From: Chaetoderma sp. LZ-2023a
Taxonomy: Eukaryota; Mollusca; Caudofoveata; Chaetodermatida; Chaetodermatidae
Direction: 5' to 3'
DNA length: 64,000 bases
NCBI GenBank assembly: GCA_034401795.1
Contig: CM067372.1
Location: 36,458,351-36,522,350 of the forward strand
Shown here: piece by piece, positions 9,945 through 20,408 of the stretch
Numbering within the stretch: the stretch's first letter is position 1
Layout: the number at the start of each line of letters is the position of its first letter
Notes under the pieces: model-generated
Database searches by the model: none
What the model was told of the DNA's origin: nothing
What the model saw: the letters and a program-made list of their open reading frames with translations, nothing else
Translations under genes and position numbers: made by a program

Positions 9945-10173
9945 TGCATGTGTGTCAGCCAATAATCTAGTCAGAGGAAGTGCTAGTCTGCGCATGCGCG
10001 GTGGTGGGGCTGGCATCCGCCAGACTACGCTCTGACTCCCTGCCCAGTAGGGGCACCTAACTGTTTTAAATCTGAGTGTTTATTGAGTGAAAGCCAATAT
10101 TTAGCAATATCAAAAGTATTAGGGAGGTAAGTATCAACTCTCTCGTGAAAAAAGAAATCCTAGATTTCGTTTA
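9945..10173 (+). repeat. right inverted terminal repeat of A1
   Basis: It pairs with 3121-3320 in inverted orientation. It contains the GCGCATGCGC palindrome at 9990-9999 and ends ATTTCGTTTA. Confidence 0.85.
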
Positions 10174-11176
10174 ATATGCGATATCTACACGTATGTTTAC
10201 AAAGGCTAATCTAGAATATCTAAAAGCCGTCGTTTCATATTATTCTAAATGTACTGTTTAGAAGAATCTGAAGCGACAGCTTTTAGATAAGAGGTTCGTT
10301 TTTTCGATACATTACAATAGAAATTTTATGTGTGTTATGTTGCTTGGTCATTGTTCTGAATAATGTTTGAAAAGAAGTTTTGAGATAAGAAGTTTGTTTT
10401 TGTGGCACTTCATGGTATAAAGTTGGCATGTCTTACATGTATGTGCCATGGTCGTCATGTATCATATTATTCTAAAAGAACATTCAAGATAAAAAGTAAA
10501 TTTTTACAACACTTCACAGTATAAATCTGGCGCATCTTATGCAACATGGGCGCATGCATTGCATGTGTATTCTAGAATAAGTAAGATCAGAAGCTTTCTT
10601 CAATTTGTGTATTGTATGACATAATTAATCTCGTTATCGTAGCGAGATACGAATGACTCGAAAGGTTAATTCCGGGAAATATTTCAGCTGTTTATGTCGT
10701 TCAGTGATGGTCCAATTTAAGGATGCATGGAACCGAGTAGCAAGACATTTTGTTTTTATTTCACATTCACGCCAGTTTCGTTGACGCGTATTTAGTAAAT
10801 TACACACGAAATCTTTTTCTGTAGTGCATCCAAAATAAAGAATTTTTGGCTCGTTTATGTTTTTGTTCTAATGCTTTTAATGTAAAGTTGTTTTCAGGCA
10901 GTACTATATTTCGAAACTAATTTAGTCTGGATCAGTTCAGCTTCCAGTAAAATTATTTTCAAAATATTCAACAGCTTACATGTACATGTATAGTTGCCTT
11001 TAAATTGAGATTCTGTCAATTCAAGGTTCAAATTTTTTAGATCGCTTCAAACCCGCTCACAAAATAGTCAGGGCATAGTTAGAAATGGATGACAAAAGCA
11101 TCTGTTAGGCCATGTAATTTAATAAGTTCACGTTTAAATGTCATTGTTTACAGATTTGTCCGAATTCCTGTCCTAA
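10174..11176. other. non-coding stretch with a short foldback
   Basis: Two ~30 base arms at 10217-10246 and 10260-10289 pair as an imperfect hairpin (TATCTAAAAGCCGTCG against CGACAGCTTTTAGATA). Around 10905-10985 a decayed copy of the FB hairpin (AAAATATTCAACAG) can be seen. Nothing coding was found. Confidence 0.45.
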
Positions 11177-11392
11177 CACTTTAGTGGTCAACATTTGTCC
11201 AGAAATTAAAAATCTGCTTATTGAATATCCAGTTGTGGGTCAAGAGAAGACTCTTTGGAAATTTACCGCTTATAGAACCATTCAATCCATTAATAAAATT
11301 TTCTAAAAAATTGGTTGGCCTGTAAATGGACCTTTGATTTGTCAGGATCCAGTGCACATGTTGGTGTTGGACGGCTTGACCACTAAAGAATT
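11177..11392. mobile_element. MITE-B, decayed copy
   Basis: It shows the family order of landmarks: AGTGGTCAAC at the left, GGTCAAGAGAAGACT, a weak central foldback, GGCCTGTAAATGGAC, and GGCTTGACCACTAAAG at the right. The ends are eroded. Confidence 0.4.
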
Positions 11393-11652
11393 AATATACC
11401 TAGATGTTGTGCCTGAATACAAGCATTTGATCACATTTAAATGTCACAAGGGAATTTTGATAAATAATTAGTCTGAGGCCAGATCGTGAGAGTCACAATA
11501 ATTAAAAACAGCCACAGCTTTTCTCCAGATTCACATCAATGTTGACTATTGCCATATGCACCTATTCCCTACTAAAAGATATACAAATTTCATGTATGCC
11601 ATGGTCGGCATTAAATATTTCTAACCAATGAGAGGTTAACTGTAAGCTTTAA

Positions 11653-11825
11653 CCCTTACCACTCTGATGTCAATATTCTATCATTTTCTGTGTCGATAGC
11701 AAAGAGACTGCTGTACATTTTTCTATAACAACAACATCTTCCACCAAATTTGTATGAAAAATGAATACCAGTTCATCTTTAATTTAATTTGAATATTAAA
11801 ATATTCAACCTCAGAGTGGTAAAGG
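11653..11825. mobile_element. MITE-A, 173-bp TTAA-flanked element
   Basis: TTAA stands at 11649-11652 and 11826-11829. The ends are inverted: CCCTTACCACTCTGATGTCA at the left, with CTCAGAGTGGTAAAGG at the right. Two more copies lie at 38640-38812 and 39484-39651. It is non-coding, and the end pattern fits a piggyBac-type non-autonomous element. Confidence 0.65.
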
Positions 11826-12153
11826 TTAATGCTGTTTTAAATGTATAGACAAGTTTTCATAAAATGTTCTTATAGCTGCAAAATGTACATGTAAGCCAGT
11901 AATTCAGACCAACTCACCAAATTATGAAAATATGTCACGCAACATATTTCTTTAAGAATTTCTATTTTGAGGGCTATTCTTCCAATGCATATTGCTACTA
12001 GAAAGAAACACAGTAAACAGTGACATTGAAAGAATCTATATATATGCTCCATGTACACTACAGCTCAGAAAAAACTGATGTTATCAAAGCAAAGTAAGAT
12101 GCACTGTTAAATACTTACCAATCTATTTCTGTTTTTTAGGGGGAAACACGTTA

Positions 12154-12349
12154 AGTTATTTAAATTTAAATTTCCTCATAGAAAATGTCCATTTGCAGAC
12201 CAAGAGAAGACTTTTTTGAAAATTTACCATTGGAATGACGGGCTTGGTTTTCGAGCCAGTCATTTCAGTGATATGTAAATAGCGTTCTTTTGGTCTCTTT
12301 CTCAACACCACTGCTGAAGCCATTTTTGGCCGATATGAGTGTTAAAGGG
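12154..12349. mobile_element. MITE-B copy
   Basis: It contains AAAATGTCCATTTGCAGACC, a central foldback near GGCTTGGTTTTCGAGCC, and a right end GAGTGTTAAAGGG followed by TTAA (12350-12353). The left end is less clear, near the TTAA at 12150-12153. Confidence 0.5.
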
Positions 12350-12653
12350 TTAATGAGCACTGATATATGCACTAGTTCCACACAAAAGCTTTCTGTCTAT
12401 GTTTAGTGCTGTAAGAATATTTTCAAAAAAATAATAACTTCCTATCAAATTACTTTCAAAATATTCAACATAAAATTTATTTTGTATGGTCGAAAGGACC
12501 AACAGCACAGCATATACGTTACAGAATACATTTAGACTGTTATTACATTGTGATTGTGCAAATAGTATTTGTCCAGCATGACCCTGGCACAATGATAGGT
12601 CATATACAAATGTACAATGTACTACACATAACAGATGCATATTAACCTCTTAA

Positions 12654-12875
12654 CCCTCAAATTTGATCAAGAAATATTTCATTTGCCCATAGAAAATGCC
12701 CATTTGCAGACCAAGTGAATATTATTTTTGAAAATTTACTACTGGAATGACTGACTCATTTATCAAGTCAGTCATTCGTGGAACATTTTCAAAAATTGTC
12801 TTCTCTTGGTCTGCGAATGGACATTTCCTCAGACCCATACAGAAAGTGTTTTTGTACAGCTTGAGTGTTAAAGTG
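12654..12875. mobile_element. MITE-B copy
   Basis: TTAA at 12650-12653 precedes CCCTCAAATTTGATCAAG. The centre is a foldback (GACTGACTCATTTATCAAGTCAGTC, abbreviated), with GGTCTGCGAATGGACA on the right. The right end reads GAGTGTTAAAGTG, slightly decayed. Confidence 0.55.
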
Positions 12876-13447
12876 TAAAGTAAGAATAAGATGTGCAAGC
12901 GCAATGTAATAACATGTTTATTCATAGCAAAACTCAAAGGTGTATACAAGATGTATACTATACTGAGGTGTAAGTTTATTTATTTTTGCTACACTTTCAC
13001 GCATAGATGTGGCCCAACAGGGAGTGTCAAAAAATCAGTCCTTAAATGGTACATGCAGTACAGCTCACAAATAACTGAACACGTCTCTTGAACAAAAACT
13101 GGACAGAAATGGAACAATTCTACAATTCTGACTCCTTTTTTCTAGTAACAATGGCGAATGCACTTTAGTTGCAACACAGTCAGCTTTGCCCAAATTTGCA
13201 AAGCCGACTGACGAGACCGACCGACAGACCGACTAATTTGTGGTAGCTAAAAATGAGACAATAGTCTTTCAATGTATACAGCATCATTAATCATTTGCTG
13301 AAATCTGCATACCTAGCATACCTGAGTTGATGACTACCTGTTATTGAAATCTGCATAGCTGATGAGTTGATAACTCCCTGTTGTCTTGCTTTTCATTGAT
13401 ATCATGGCACTAGTTGATACGGCACTAATGCTTTTTAATCTCTCTAG
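12876..13447. other. non-coding stretch, nothing recognised
   Basis: The small open frames here have no recognisable domain and no splice support. Confidence 0.35.
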
Positions 13448-13693
13448 GCGCTTCACAATCTTCTGACTTGCCTACTGGGCATTATCAGAGCTTAGCTAGT
13501 CTGGGTACTACTACACCTGGATATAATCGCTTAACCACGCAGCATCAGCAGCCGCTAGAAGTTGCAACAGCTGCCTCACCAGTTACAGTAGTTGTTAAGC
13601 GTTCCTCTGGTCAACGCCGAGGTAAGATTCCAGACAGAGTTTGGAATCTGTACTGCCATAAGCGAAGGGGTATTACTGACTTATCTTGTTTGG
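13448..13693 (+). CDS. candidate exon upstream of the WSC exon, Ser/Thr/Gln-rich
   Basis: An open stretch of 246 bases lies between an acceptor (TTAATCTCTCTAG) and a strong donor (G then GTAAGT). Both introns are phase 1, matching the acceptor of the WSC exon at 17806, so it would join in frame. The ~82 residues are rich in Ser, Thr and Gln (for example SLGTTTPGYNRLTTQHQQP) and then basic (KRSSGQRRGKIPDR). No known domain was recognised. It could be an extracellular linker of the polycystin-like protein, an alternative exon, or a chance open frame. The phase match and donor quality are the main support. Confidence 0.4.
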
Positions 13694-14451
13694 GTAAGTT
13701 AATATCTTATGGTTTGATACGTTCATGCCTATTATGTTTTATTTGTGTTTACTTTTGGCAAGGTATTGTTATCTGTATTTAGCACTAGTTAGATTTATGC
13801 TAGCTGTGTAAACACCTAGTAATTTAGCAAAGTTTATCAACTTGCACGTGCACAGAGTAGTAAATGCACTTATTATTTGAGCCAATTATTTCATTAACTA
13901 TTACATGCAATTCCTTTTCATTGTTTTTTTGCAGAATGTTGCATTTATGTGTTGATGAGTGACAGTGTGTTGCATGTATTTACTAACCCTAGTTCAGTTT
14001 ATGCATGAAGACCACATTATTGTTGAGAAATAGGCTGGTCTTTGTACAGCTGGTAGATCTGTGTCAAATATAATTTTCTTGATGAGTTCAGAATGTCATC
14101 TTAAGCCAGAATAGGGTACTTAGCTTTCCTTTGCAATGTAAAAAGGTGCAATGCAATATCCATCCTGTCATGCGCCACCCTCCTTAATACTTTTTAAAGT
14201 GTTTCAATTAGCCCAGCTACAGCTACATTCAAGCTACACATTCAAGCTCCTATTACAACATATTATTGACATGTGCTGACCATTTATTTATTCAACTACA
14301 TAATGTAGATATCTAAAAGTTTAACCTTCTTAATGTCTACGATTCAGTTATTGTCTACAACAGTCCAACCCATAATAAACATTTTATTTGACAACGTGAA
14401 CAGAATTTTGACTCTTTTGGCCCACATTAACTTTTTCTCGATGATCTTTTA
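13694..14451. other. intron sequence, nothing recognised
   Basis: AT-rich, with no second exon and no repeat family identified. Confidence 0.4.
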
Positions 14452-15250
14452 TACCCCACCAAGAAAAATTGGCAGGGTATTATGCTATGGCATTTACGGG
14501 CGGGCGGGCCGCAGAGTGGTTTCTGCTCAATAACTGTGCTGCAATTTATCGGATCACTTTGAAACTTCATAGGATGATTGTCTGCGTAAGAAACTTATCG
14601 AAATTGACAATGATCAGAAATCCAAGATGGCCACCAGCCACTGCTGGCCGTCTTGAAAATTGGTTTCCGAATTATAACTGTTATCGTTTATTGGATCGCT
14701 TTGGCACTTCATAAGGTCATTGGATTAGTTCTGGGGAAGAAACCTATCTAAATTGATGATGAATCGAAATCCTAGATGACTGCCAAACATAGACGCCATC
14801 TTGAAAATTGGTTTCCGGATGATACCGTAGCTCTGTTACCATTTATTGGATCTTTTTGAAACTTCGGAGGGTGATTGGACTAGGTATAGGGAAAAATGTA
14901 GCAAAATTAACAATGATCTGATGTCCAAGATGGCCATCAGCCACAGGCAGCGATCTTGAAAATTGGTTTCCGAATGATAACTGTTGCTGTCTATCGAATC
15001 GCTTTGAAACTTGACATAGGATAACTGGACTAGGTATGAGGGTGAAACCAAGCAAAATTGTAGATAATTAAAAATCCAATGTGACCACCAGCCATCAGTG
15101 GACATCTTGAAAATTGAGTTCCGGATAATGACTCCATGACCGTTTAGCGGATCTCTGATATTTCATAGGATGACTGATCTCCTTCTGAGGAAGAAGCCAC
15201 TATTTTCTGATAGCTCTCGTTCATTGGTTTGTCATCATGGCGGAGTATTA
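14452..15250. repeat. pearl/Helentron-like element with ~151-bp tandem core
   Basis: It starts TATACCCCACCAAGAAAAAT, then carries about four and a half diverged tandem units. Repeated landmarks TTGGTTTCCGAAT or variants fall near 14660, 14808, 14963 and 15114, spaced 148-155 bases apart. Each unit also has CAAGATGGCCA and GGATCGCTTTGAAACTT. Bivalve 'pearl' elements are short elements with 1-6 tandem ~160 bp core units, later linked to Helentrons, and this organisation fits. The assignment is by architecture, not by matched ends. Confidence 0.5.
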
Positions 15251-15284
15251 TGAAGAGCTCGTGTTAATTTAATGGTTCTTTCCA

Positions 15285-15665
15285 GAGTACCCACCCATCA
15301 TATGATGTCATAATGAACTGCGTGATGTGTGCAATGACATCATAATGAATGACGTCATGAATGATGTCGATAAGTACGTCATGAACGCATATTTGAAGAC
15401 GGTCTATGGGCTGTTGTACAAATTGTTTGCTTTTACTATTTAATAAATATTCTGTTGAATATTTCGAAACTGATTTGACTGGGAGCTGTTGCTGCCTATG
15501 GCAGCAACAGCACCCAGTCTAATTAGTTACAAAATATTCAACAGCTTCCCTGTATAGTTTTCAGGAAATTGATTCGGGGATAGATCAATCCAAACACGGC
15601 GAGGTGTGGGTGGAGCTTAGCTAGTGATGGGCGGGGCATAGCTAAAAATGGAAAGGTCAATTAGA
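15285..15665. repeat. FB repeat copy with perfect-looking hairpin
   Basis: A leader rich in GATGTCATAATGA-type motifs is followed by a foldback at 15452-15544 (CTGTTGAATATTTCGAAAC, with inverted GTTACAAAATATTCAACAG) whose loop is near GCTGCCTATGGCAGC. The tail contains GTGTGGGTGGAGCTTAG. The same order occurs at 36436-36810 and, shorter, at 58160-58500 and 61738-61970. Confidence 0.65.
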
Positions 15666-15940
15666 GCTAGAAGGTTCCGATAAAACCTCTCTAACGTTGT
15701 GACATGTATGAATTTGGATGCATGCAGTCTAAACCAGAGTAAGATATTCTGTTCATCATTTTAAGGAAACAATTATGAGTTTTATGCTTAACTAAAAGTT
15801 CTCATTTTGCAAAATTTAAATAAACCTATGTAGAAAGATAACGAGGTGAGTCATGGTTGGTTTGCATTGTGTATACACGGTTCTAGTCAAGTTTGGAATA
15901 TTGTCATTTCAGATTATGTTTGACTTATAGCCATGCCTAC

Positions 15941-17077
15941 TAGGGGTGCAACGATACGATATGTATCACAATACTCCTGTCACGATGCGATACGTATCGC
16001 GATACTTCATGTCAGCTATGACAATGACAAAGTAAAATATTTTTAGCAGGCATTGTAAAACGAGTGAATTGTATTGGCCCAAACCATCCAATCGGTAGCT
16101 CTGTGAAATCTGCTTTATATTTTTTATATCCGGGTGACTAGGCTAATGTCGTAAGATGGCCGATTCCAGCGGTTCTGAATGCCATATTTACGAATATTTA
16201 CGGCAATTCGAGACACTGTTTAAGTACAGGCATTTTATATTTTACTTACCAGCTCTTAAAATTCCATGCAAATGTGCAACAATTACGAGAGTCAAAATAA
16301 AATTAGTCTACTAACCCACGAACAGTTGGCAATTCCCGGGAAAATAGCCAGCTAATGTCTAATGACGTAGTAGTCAGCGGAATAATCTGATTGGATGCTG
16401 TTGGAATCACCCTTTATGGAACTCCAATTAGAGTGCATTTATGAATGAAATTCCTCTATAGTGTATATTATGTGCGTCAGGCGCTCATTGATTTAATAAT
16501 TTGATGCCTCATTTTCGTATTTCACTCGCTCGTATTTTCGTATTTCACGCTGATCCCGTAGACACCGTCCGCTTCATACAAAAGCAAGCGATTTTTCTTC
16601 TATAGTACATAAACAGTAAAAGCTGTTTCATTGCCTTCCACCGTGGTTCTTTATCGCGAGAAATTTGGATTAAATTTAAGGAATTTTCATTGCTGGCGTC
16701 GTTGTAGAAGTGTTTAAAGACCGAACTAAATATGTTTGCGACAATTTATTGAAAATATTGCGAGAATTGACTAAGACGATGTAAAATTTATGTGGCGTTA
16801 CCAGATTTCGTAACTAACAGTCGTGACTTGTCCCTAAATTTTCTGCACTAAAATCCCTCCTCGAGGTGAAATTACATCGTAGTTTAAAAAGGTTATTGTA
16901 TCCGCATATTATTTAGAGTGCTTAACGTCTAAAATCAATGGTCATATCCGATTTTACTGAATTAACCTCACTGGAATTTTTTTTGCTGTGTCGGGATTTG
17001 GAAAACAAGTATCGTTTATCGTATCGTGGGGAATTTATCACGATCCATCGATGCATCGTTGAATCGTTGCAGCCCTA
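15941..17077. mobile_element. hAT-like non-autonomous DNA transposon
   Basis: The element is 1137 bases long. Its terminal inverted repeats are TAGGGGTGCAACGAT at the left and ATCGTTGCAGCCCTA at the right. It is flanked by an 8-base near-duplication, ATGCCTAC (15933-15940) and ATACCTAC (17078-17085). Subterminal ATCGATAC-type repeats also mirror each other. The TIR sequence and 8-base target duplication are typical of hAT elements. No transposase frame is present, so a relative must supply it. Confidence 0.75.
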
Positions 17078-17527
17078 ATACCTACATATTTGTATACGTT
17101 AAGTTCTGTGGATCTAATCTTCATATATTTCTATGCTCACTGAAAGTATCGGTCCTATGATAACATCATCATCATCCTTTATTAATTTTTCATGAACCTT
17201 TATATGGTGCTTAAGATTAATGCTTTTCCAATTGATATCTATAATCCAACAAGGGACTGACTTGTTTCATCATACTGTAGCGTACATGTGTCATAATCAT
17301 CAGATTTTAACTTCAGGTTAAGCTGTTTTCAATGAGAACTTAATTCTGTAAATTTAATGTGAAAAATATCTCATTACTTGCCTATTGAAGTGGTGACGTT
17401 ATATTTTCTGTATATAATTTCTTCATTTCCTTGCTATATAATTCTTATGCATAGGGATGGCAATGGATTGTTAATCTCATTTTATTTGGCATGAACAATT
17501 TTAAGTCATACCTTATTGATTGCTTAA

Positions 17528-17737
17528 CACCTTAATAGTCAAGTTTGGTCAACAAAATCGAAATATTTGTTTATTGAATGTCCATTTACAGGCAAAGAGA
17601 AGACTATTATCAAGAATATTATCGAGCCAGTCATTCCAGTGATAAACTTTCAAAAATAGTCTTCTCTTGGCCTGCAAATGGACATTCACTCATGATCACT
17701 GGAGAGGCCAGTTTTGGCTGACTTGACCATTAATGGG
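17528..17737. mobile_element. MITE-B copy
   Basis: TTAA at 17524-17527 is followed by CACCTTAATAGTCAAG. A central palindrome surrounds ATCGAGCCAGTCATTCC, and the right end is CTTGACCATTAATGGG. It lies directly upstream of the WSC exon's acceptor, inside the intron. Confidence 0.55.
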
Positions 17738-17805
17738 TTACATAGGTTTTGTGTTGAGATTATTTAATTGGTTCCGATGAATTTTATTTTGTTTATTTTG
17801 TTCAG

Positions 17806-18471
17806 GTCCAGGAAACTTCATATCATGTGTGTATGATCGATCTCTTGATGAGTGGATCAAAGTGTTATACACCAAGGCACAGCTACAGGCCAATATACAG
17901 CTGTGCAGAGAATACTGTTTCACTGAAGGTCTGCAGTATGCCTTGTACTCGACAAAAAAAGCATGTTTATGTGGAGAACACACAGACAGTTCCAGGCTTA
18001 CCTGTTCAAACTCATGCGACCATGCACCGGCCAATGGTAGAACATTTTGTGGAAAGATATATTTAGAGGATGCATTTCCTATTTTTATAAATATATCACT
18101 GACAGCCGTCCATCCTTTGTCAACTCAGGTTGAGAAATTATTCACCGTCCACACAGATTTTACAAATATTGACTTGTATACATGGCAGTTCACTGACATT
18201 AGTGATGTCATCGCATCAACAAGCGGTGAGATCAGTTATACTTATTTCTACCCGGGTGACTATGTCATAGGTGTGACTGTTCACGCACTATCTGCGAATG
18301 ACACGGGACAGTTCCATGTTTCTGTTCGAGAGCCAGTTCAGCATGATGATCTCACTTGTCCGCAGTATGTAGATGTGTCGGAGAAGCTTAATGTCTCAGT
18401 ACTGGTTACAGCAGGTTATGATGTGTCATCAACATGGACACGTTTGAGTGATGGTGGAAAGTTAGTTTATG
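17806..18471 (+). CDS. PKD1: polycystin-1-like exon: WSC domain, PKD domain, linker
   Basis: The 666-base exon has acceptor TTTGTTCAG and donor GTATGT, phase 1 on both sides. The first ~90 residues form a WSC domain (FISCVYDRSLDEW, CREYCFTEGLQYALY, ACLCGEHT, RTFCGKIY), with the cysteines in the expected order. A PKD (Ig-like) domain follows (LYTWQFTDISDVI, SYTYFYPGDYVIGVTVHA). The end, LTCPQYVDVSEKLNVSVLV, resembles the linker LVCPSSVQSDESLDLSIQ that I recall at the same place in human PKD1. The order WSC-PKD-lectin is the PKD1 order. The protein is a large membrane receptor, and this part is extracellular. The leucine-rich repeats expected upstream are not in the window. The identification rests on domain order and remembered similarity. 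Confidence 0.78.
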
Positions 18472-18654
18472 GTATGTATAATTCTTTTTTCTTTTTTAAA
18501 ATATTGTTGGAAATAACAATGTAATGCTGTTGTGTACAATATTAAATAATCATATTACTTCAATAACCATGCTAGAACGAAAAGTTAGATTAATTTTGAG
18601 AATCATGGTATTGAAAGCTGAATTGCTGTATTAAATAGTAATGTGAGATTTCAG

Positions 18655-19045
18655 ATTTCACATGGTGTAAAATGAAAAATGTTGAAATGCACAAAAGCTA
18701 AGGGTATCAATTACAAATATCTTCAAATTTGAATAATAAGACGTTTTGTTTGTCACTATATTGATTGTGTATTGTTCAGAACGCTCAGAAGTCGGCACTA
18801 GAGATAACATTTGTATATATAGGCTAATATGTTATGGAAATGATCAGATGTGACATGAGAATTGGAAATAATATGTTATGGGCTGAAGAGAATGTCAAGC
18901 TCGTTTCGTATTAAATTTATAACACGTTTATTAAGATCTCATTGAGGTATGATAATATTAGAACTTACTATTAAAGCTAGTCCTAACTGAGATGTTACTA
19001 AGCTCGTGTGAGAGATTTGATATGAAAGTGCACTTCCCCTTCTGC
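18655..19045. repeat. unclassified dispersed repeat R3, copy 1
   Basis: It aligns base for base, with scattered differences, to about 39790-40177. Shared runs include TCGTTTCGTATxAAATTTAT, ATTAAGATCTCATT and TATGAAAGTGCACTTC. It has no coding capacity and no obvious terminal repeats. Confidence 0.6.
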
Positions 19046-19110
19046 TTATAGTTCAGGATCAAAATGTGTACTACTATTTGAATGAAGACTGTCGCCATTT
19101 AGCCTTTTAA

Positions 19111-19253
19111 CCCTCGATTTTGTGCAAGGAAATTAAAATTTTCTCATAGAAAATGTCCATTTACAGAGCTGACCATGAGAAGACTATTTTTGATAACCAA
19201 GCCGGTCATTACGGTGGTCAAAAATAGTCTTCTCTTGGTCTGCAAATGTACAT
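19111..19253. mobile_element. MITE-B, left part, interrupted by DIRS copy A2
   Basis: TTAA at 19107-19110 is followed by CCCTCGATTTTG, a central foldback and TGGTCTGCAAATGTACAT. The rest of the element (26311-26352) resumes after A2. The order and spacing match uninterrupted copies such as 12654-12875. Confidence 0.65.
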
Positions 19254-20408
19254 TTTCACTTCAAGAGTATACTTACCTCCCTAATACTTTTGATATTGCT
19301 AAATATTGGCTTTCACTCAATAAACACTCAGATTAAAACAGTTAGGTGCCCCTACTGGGCAGGGAGTCAGAGCGTAGTCTGGCGGATGCCAGCCCCACCA
19401 CCGCGCATGCGCAGACTAGCACTTCCTCTTTGCTAGATTATTGGCAGAGAGATCACACATGTTTTTTTGTGCAAAAGCTTTTCCTTGCTCTATAAACTGT
19501 TTTAACATAACTTGGTGGTGTTATTTTGGAGTGATAGTCACTGATTAGGATGGCAGGAAGGATCACTTCGCCAAAGGGGGACCTAGGACCTTTAAATCAG
19601 GTGACTTCTAGTAAAATTAGCGAGTTTTTCTTCCCGGTGTATTGTGTTTCCGGGACTCGCGTTTACCGTGATAAGCGCCTTGATTAGTTGGTTTATGTCA
19701 ACTCGGTGCTACCTAAGGCTAATTTCTCTTTCTGTTTATGTCCACAGGTCTGTATGACGCTAGATGGTGGCATCACAGCAGCAGAGAGTTAGTTTTCTCT
19801 CCACCATGGTTCCATTTCCTACTAACACTGTTAGGTTATCTAACCAAATGAAAAATTATGTCCAGTGAGTTGGAGGCCTAGTATAAAGGTCTTCTCACTT
19901 TGCCCTCTTGATCCAATTCCTTCCCCATGAGGTGGAGAGAGTTAAGAGGCGTGCAGGTGGTGGAGTACTCCGGTTCGTCACGTTGGATGGTTTGTCTATA
20001 CAAGGTGTCAGGTATCTAGTTATTGATAATGTGGTGATGTTAATTATAGTAAGCAAAGGGAGATAATTAACATTTTTGCCAGAAAAGAGTTATCTATGTG
20101 TATCTGATGGTTGTGTAGTCGACGTATCCATTCAGCATACAATTCGTCCTTGCACTTGGATGTTTTGTTGGGATCGATTTTTTCCTGTCACGGGATTAAT
20201 GACGTCATAATCAGCCTGGCTATGTATTTATCGGCAATTCAAGTTGCAATGCTGGTTTCTGATGTATATTGATCTTTATGATCGTTTTCCTTCTCTTTGA
20301 GTTGGTTTGAGTGTCTAAGCTTAACTAGTTTGCTCATACTCCTCGTCCTTTGCCCTGTTTCAGGGACCGGGTTGCGCGTCCTGTGGACGATTTCTGCATG
20401 ATAGGTTC

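Larger units (their letters stand above)
3121..10173 (+). mobile_element. DIRS family A copy A1, near-complete tyrosine-recombinase retrotransposon
   Basis: The element is about 7.05 kb long. The left inverted terminal repeat (3121 to about 3320) begins TTTCACTTCAAGAG. The right one (about 9945-10173) ends GATTTCGTTTA. Between them lie a leader, ORF1, an RT-RNase H frame, a tyrosine recombinase frame, a 3-prime non-coding part and an internal complementary region at about 9787-9895. This is the textbook DIRS1-like layout. By eye it differs from A2 and A3 at only a few positions per hundred, so it is young. It looks nearly whole, with perhaps one or two breaks. Each ITR carries the palindrome GCGCATGCGC (3271-3280 and 9990-9999), a match to the NRF-1 consensus. 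Elements of this class lack an integrase and insert through the recombinase without target duplication. Confidence 0.92.
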
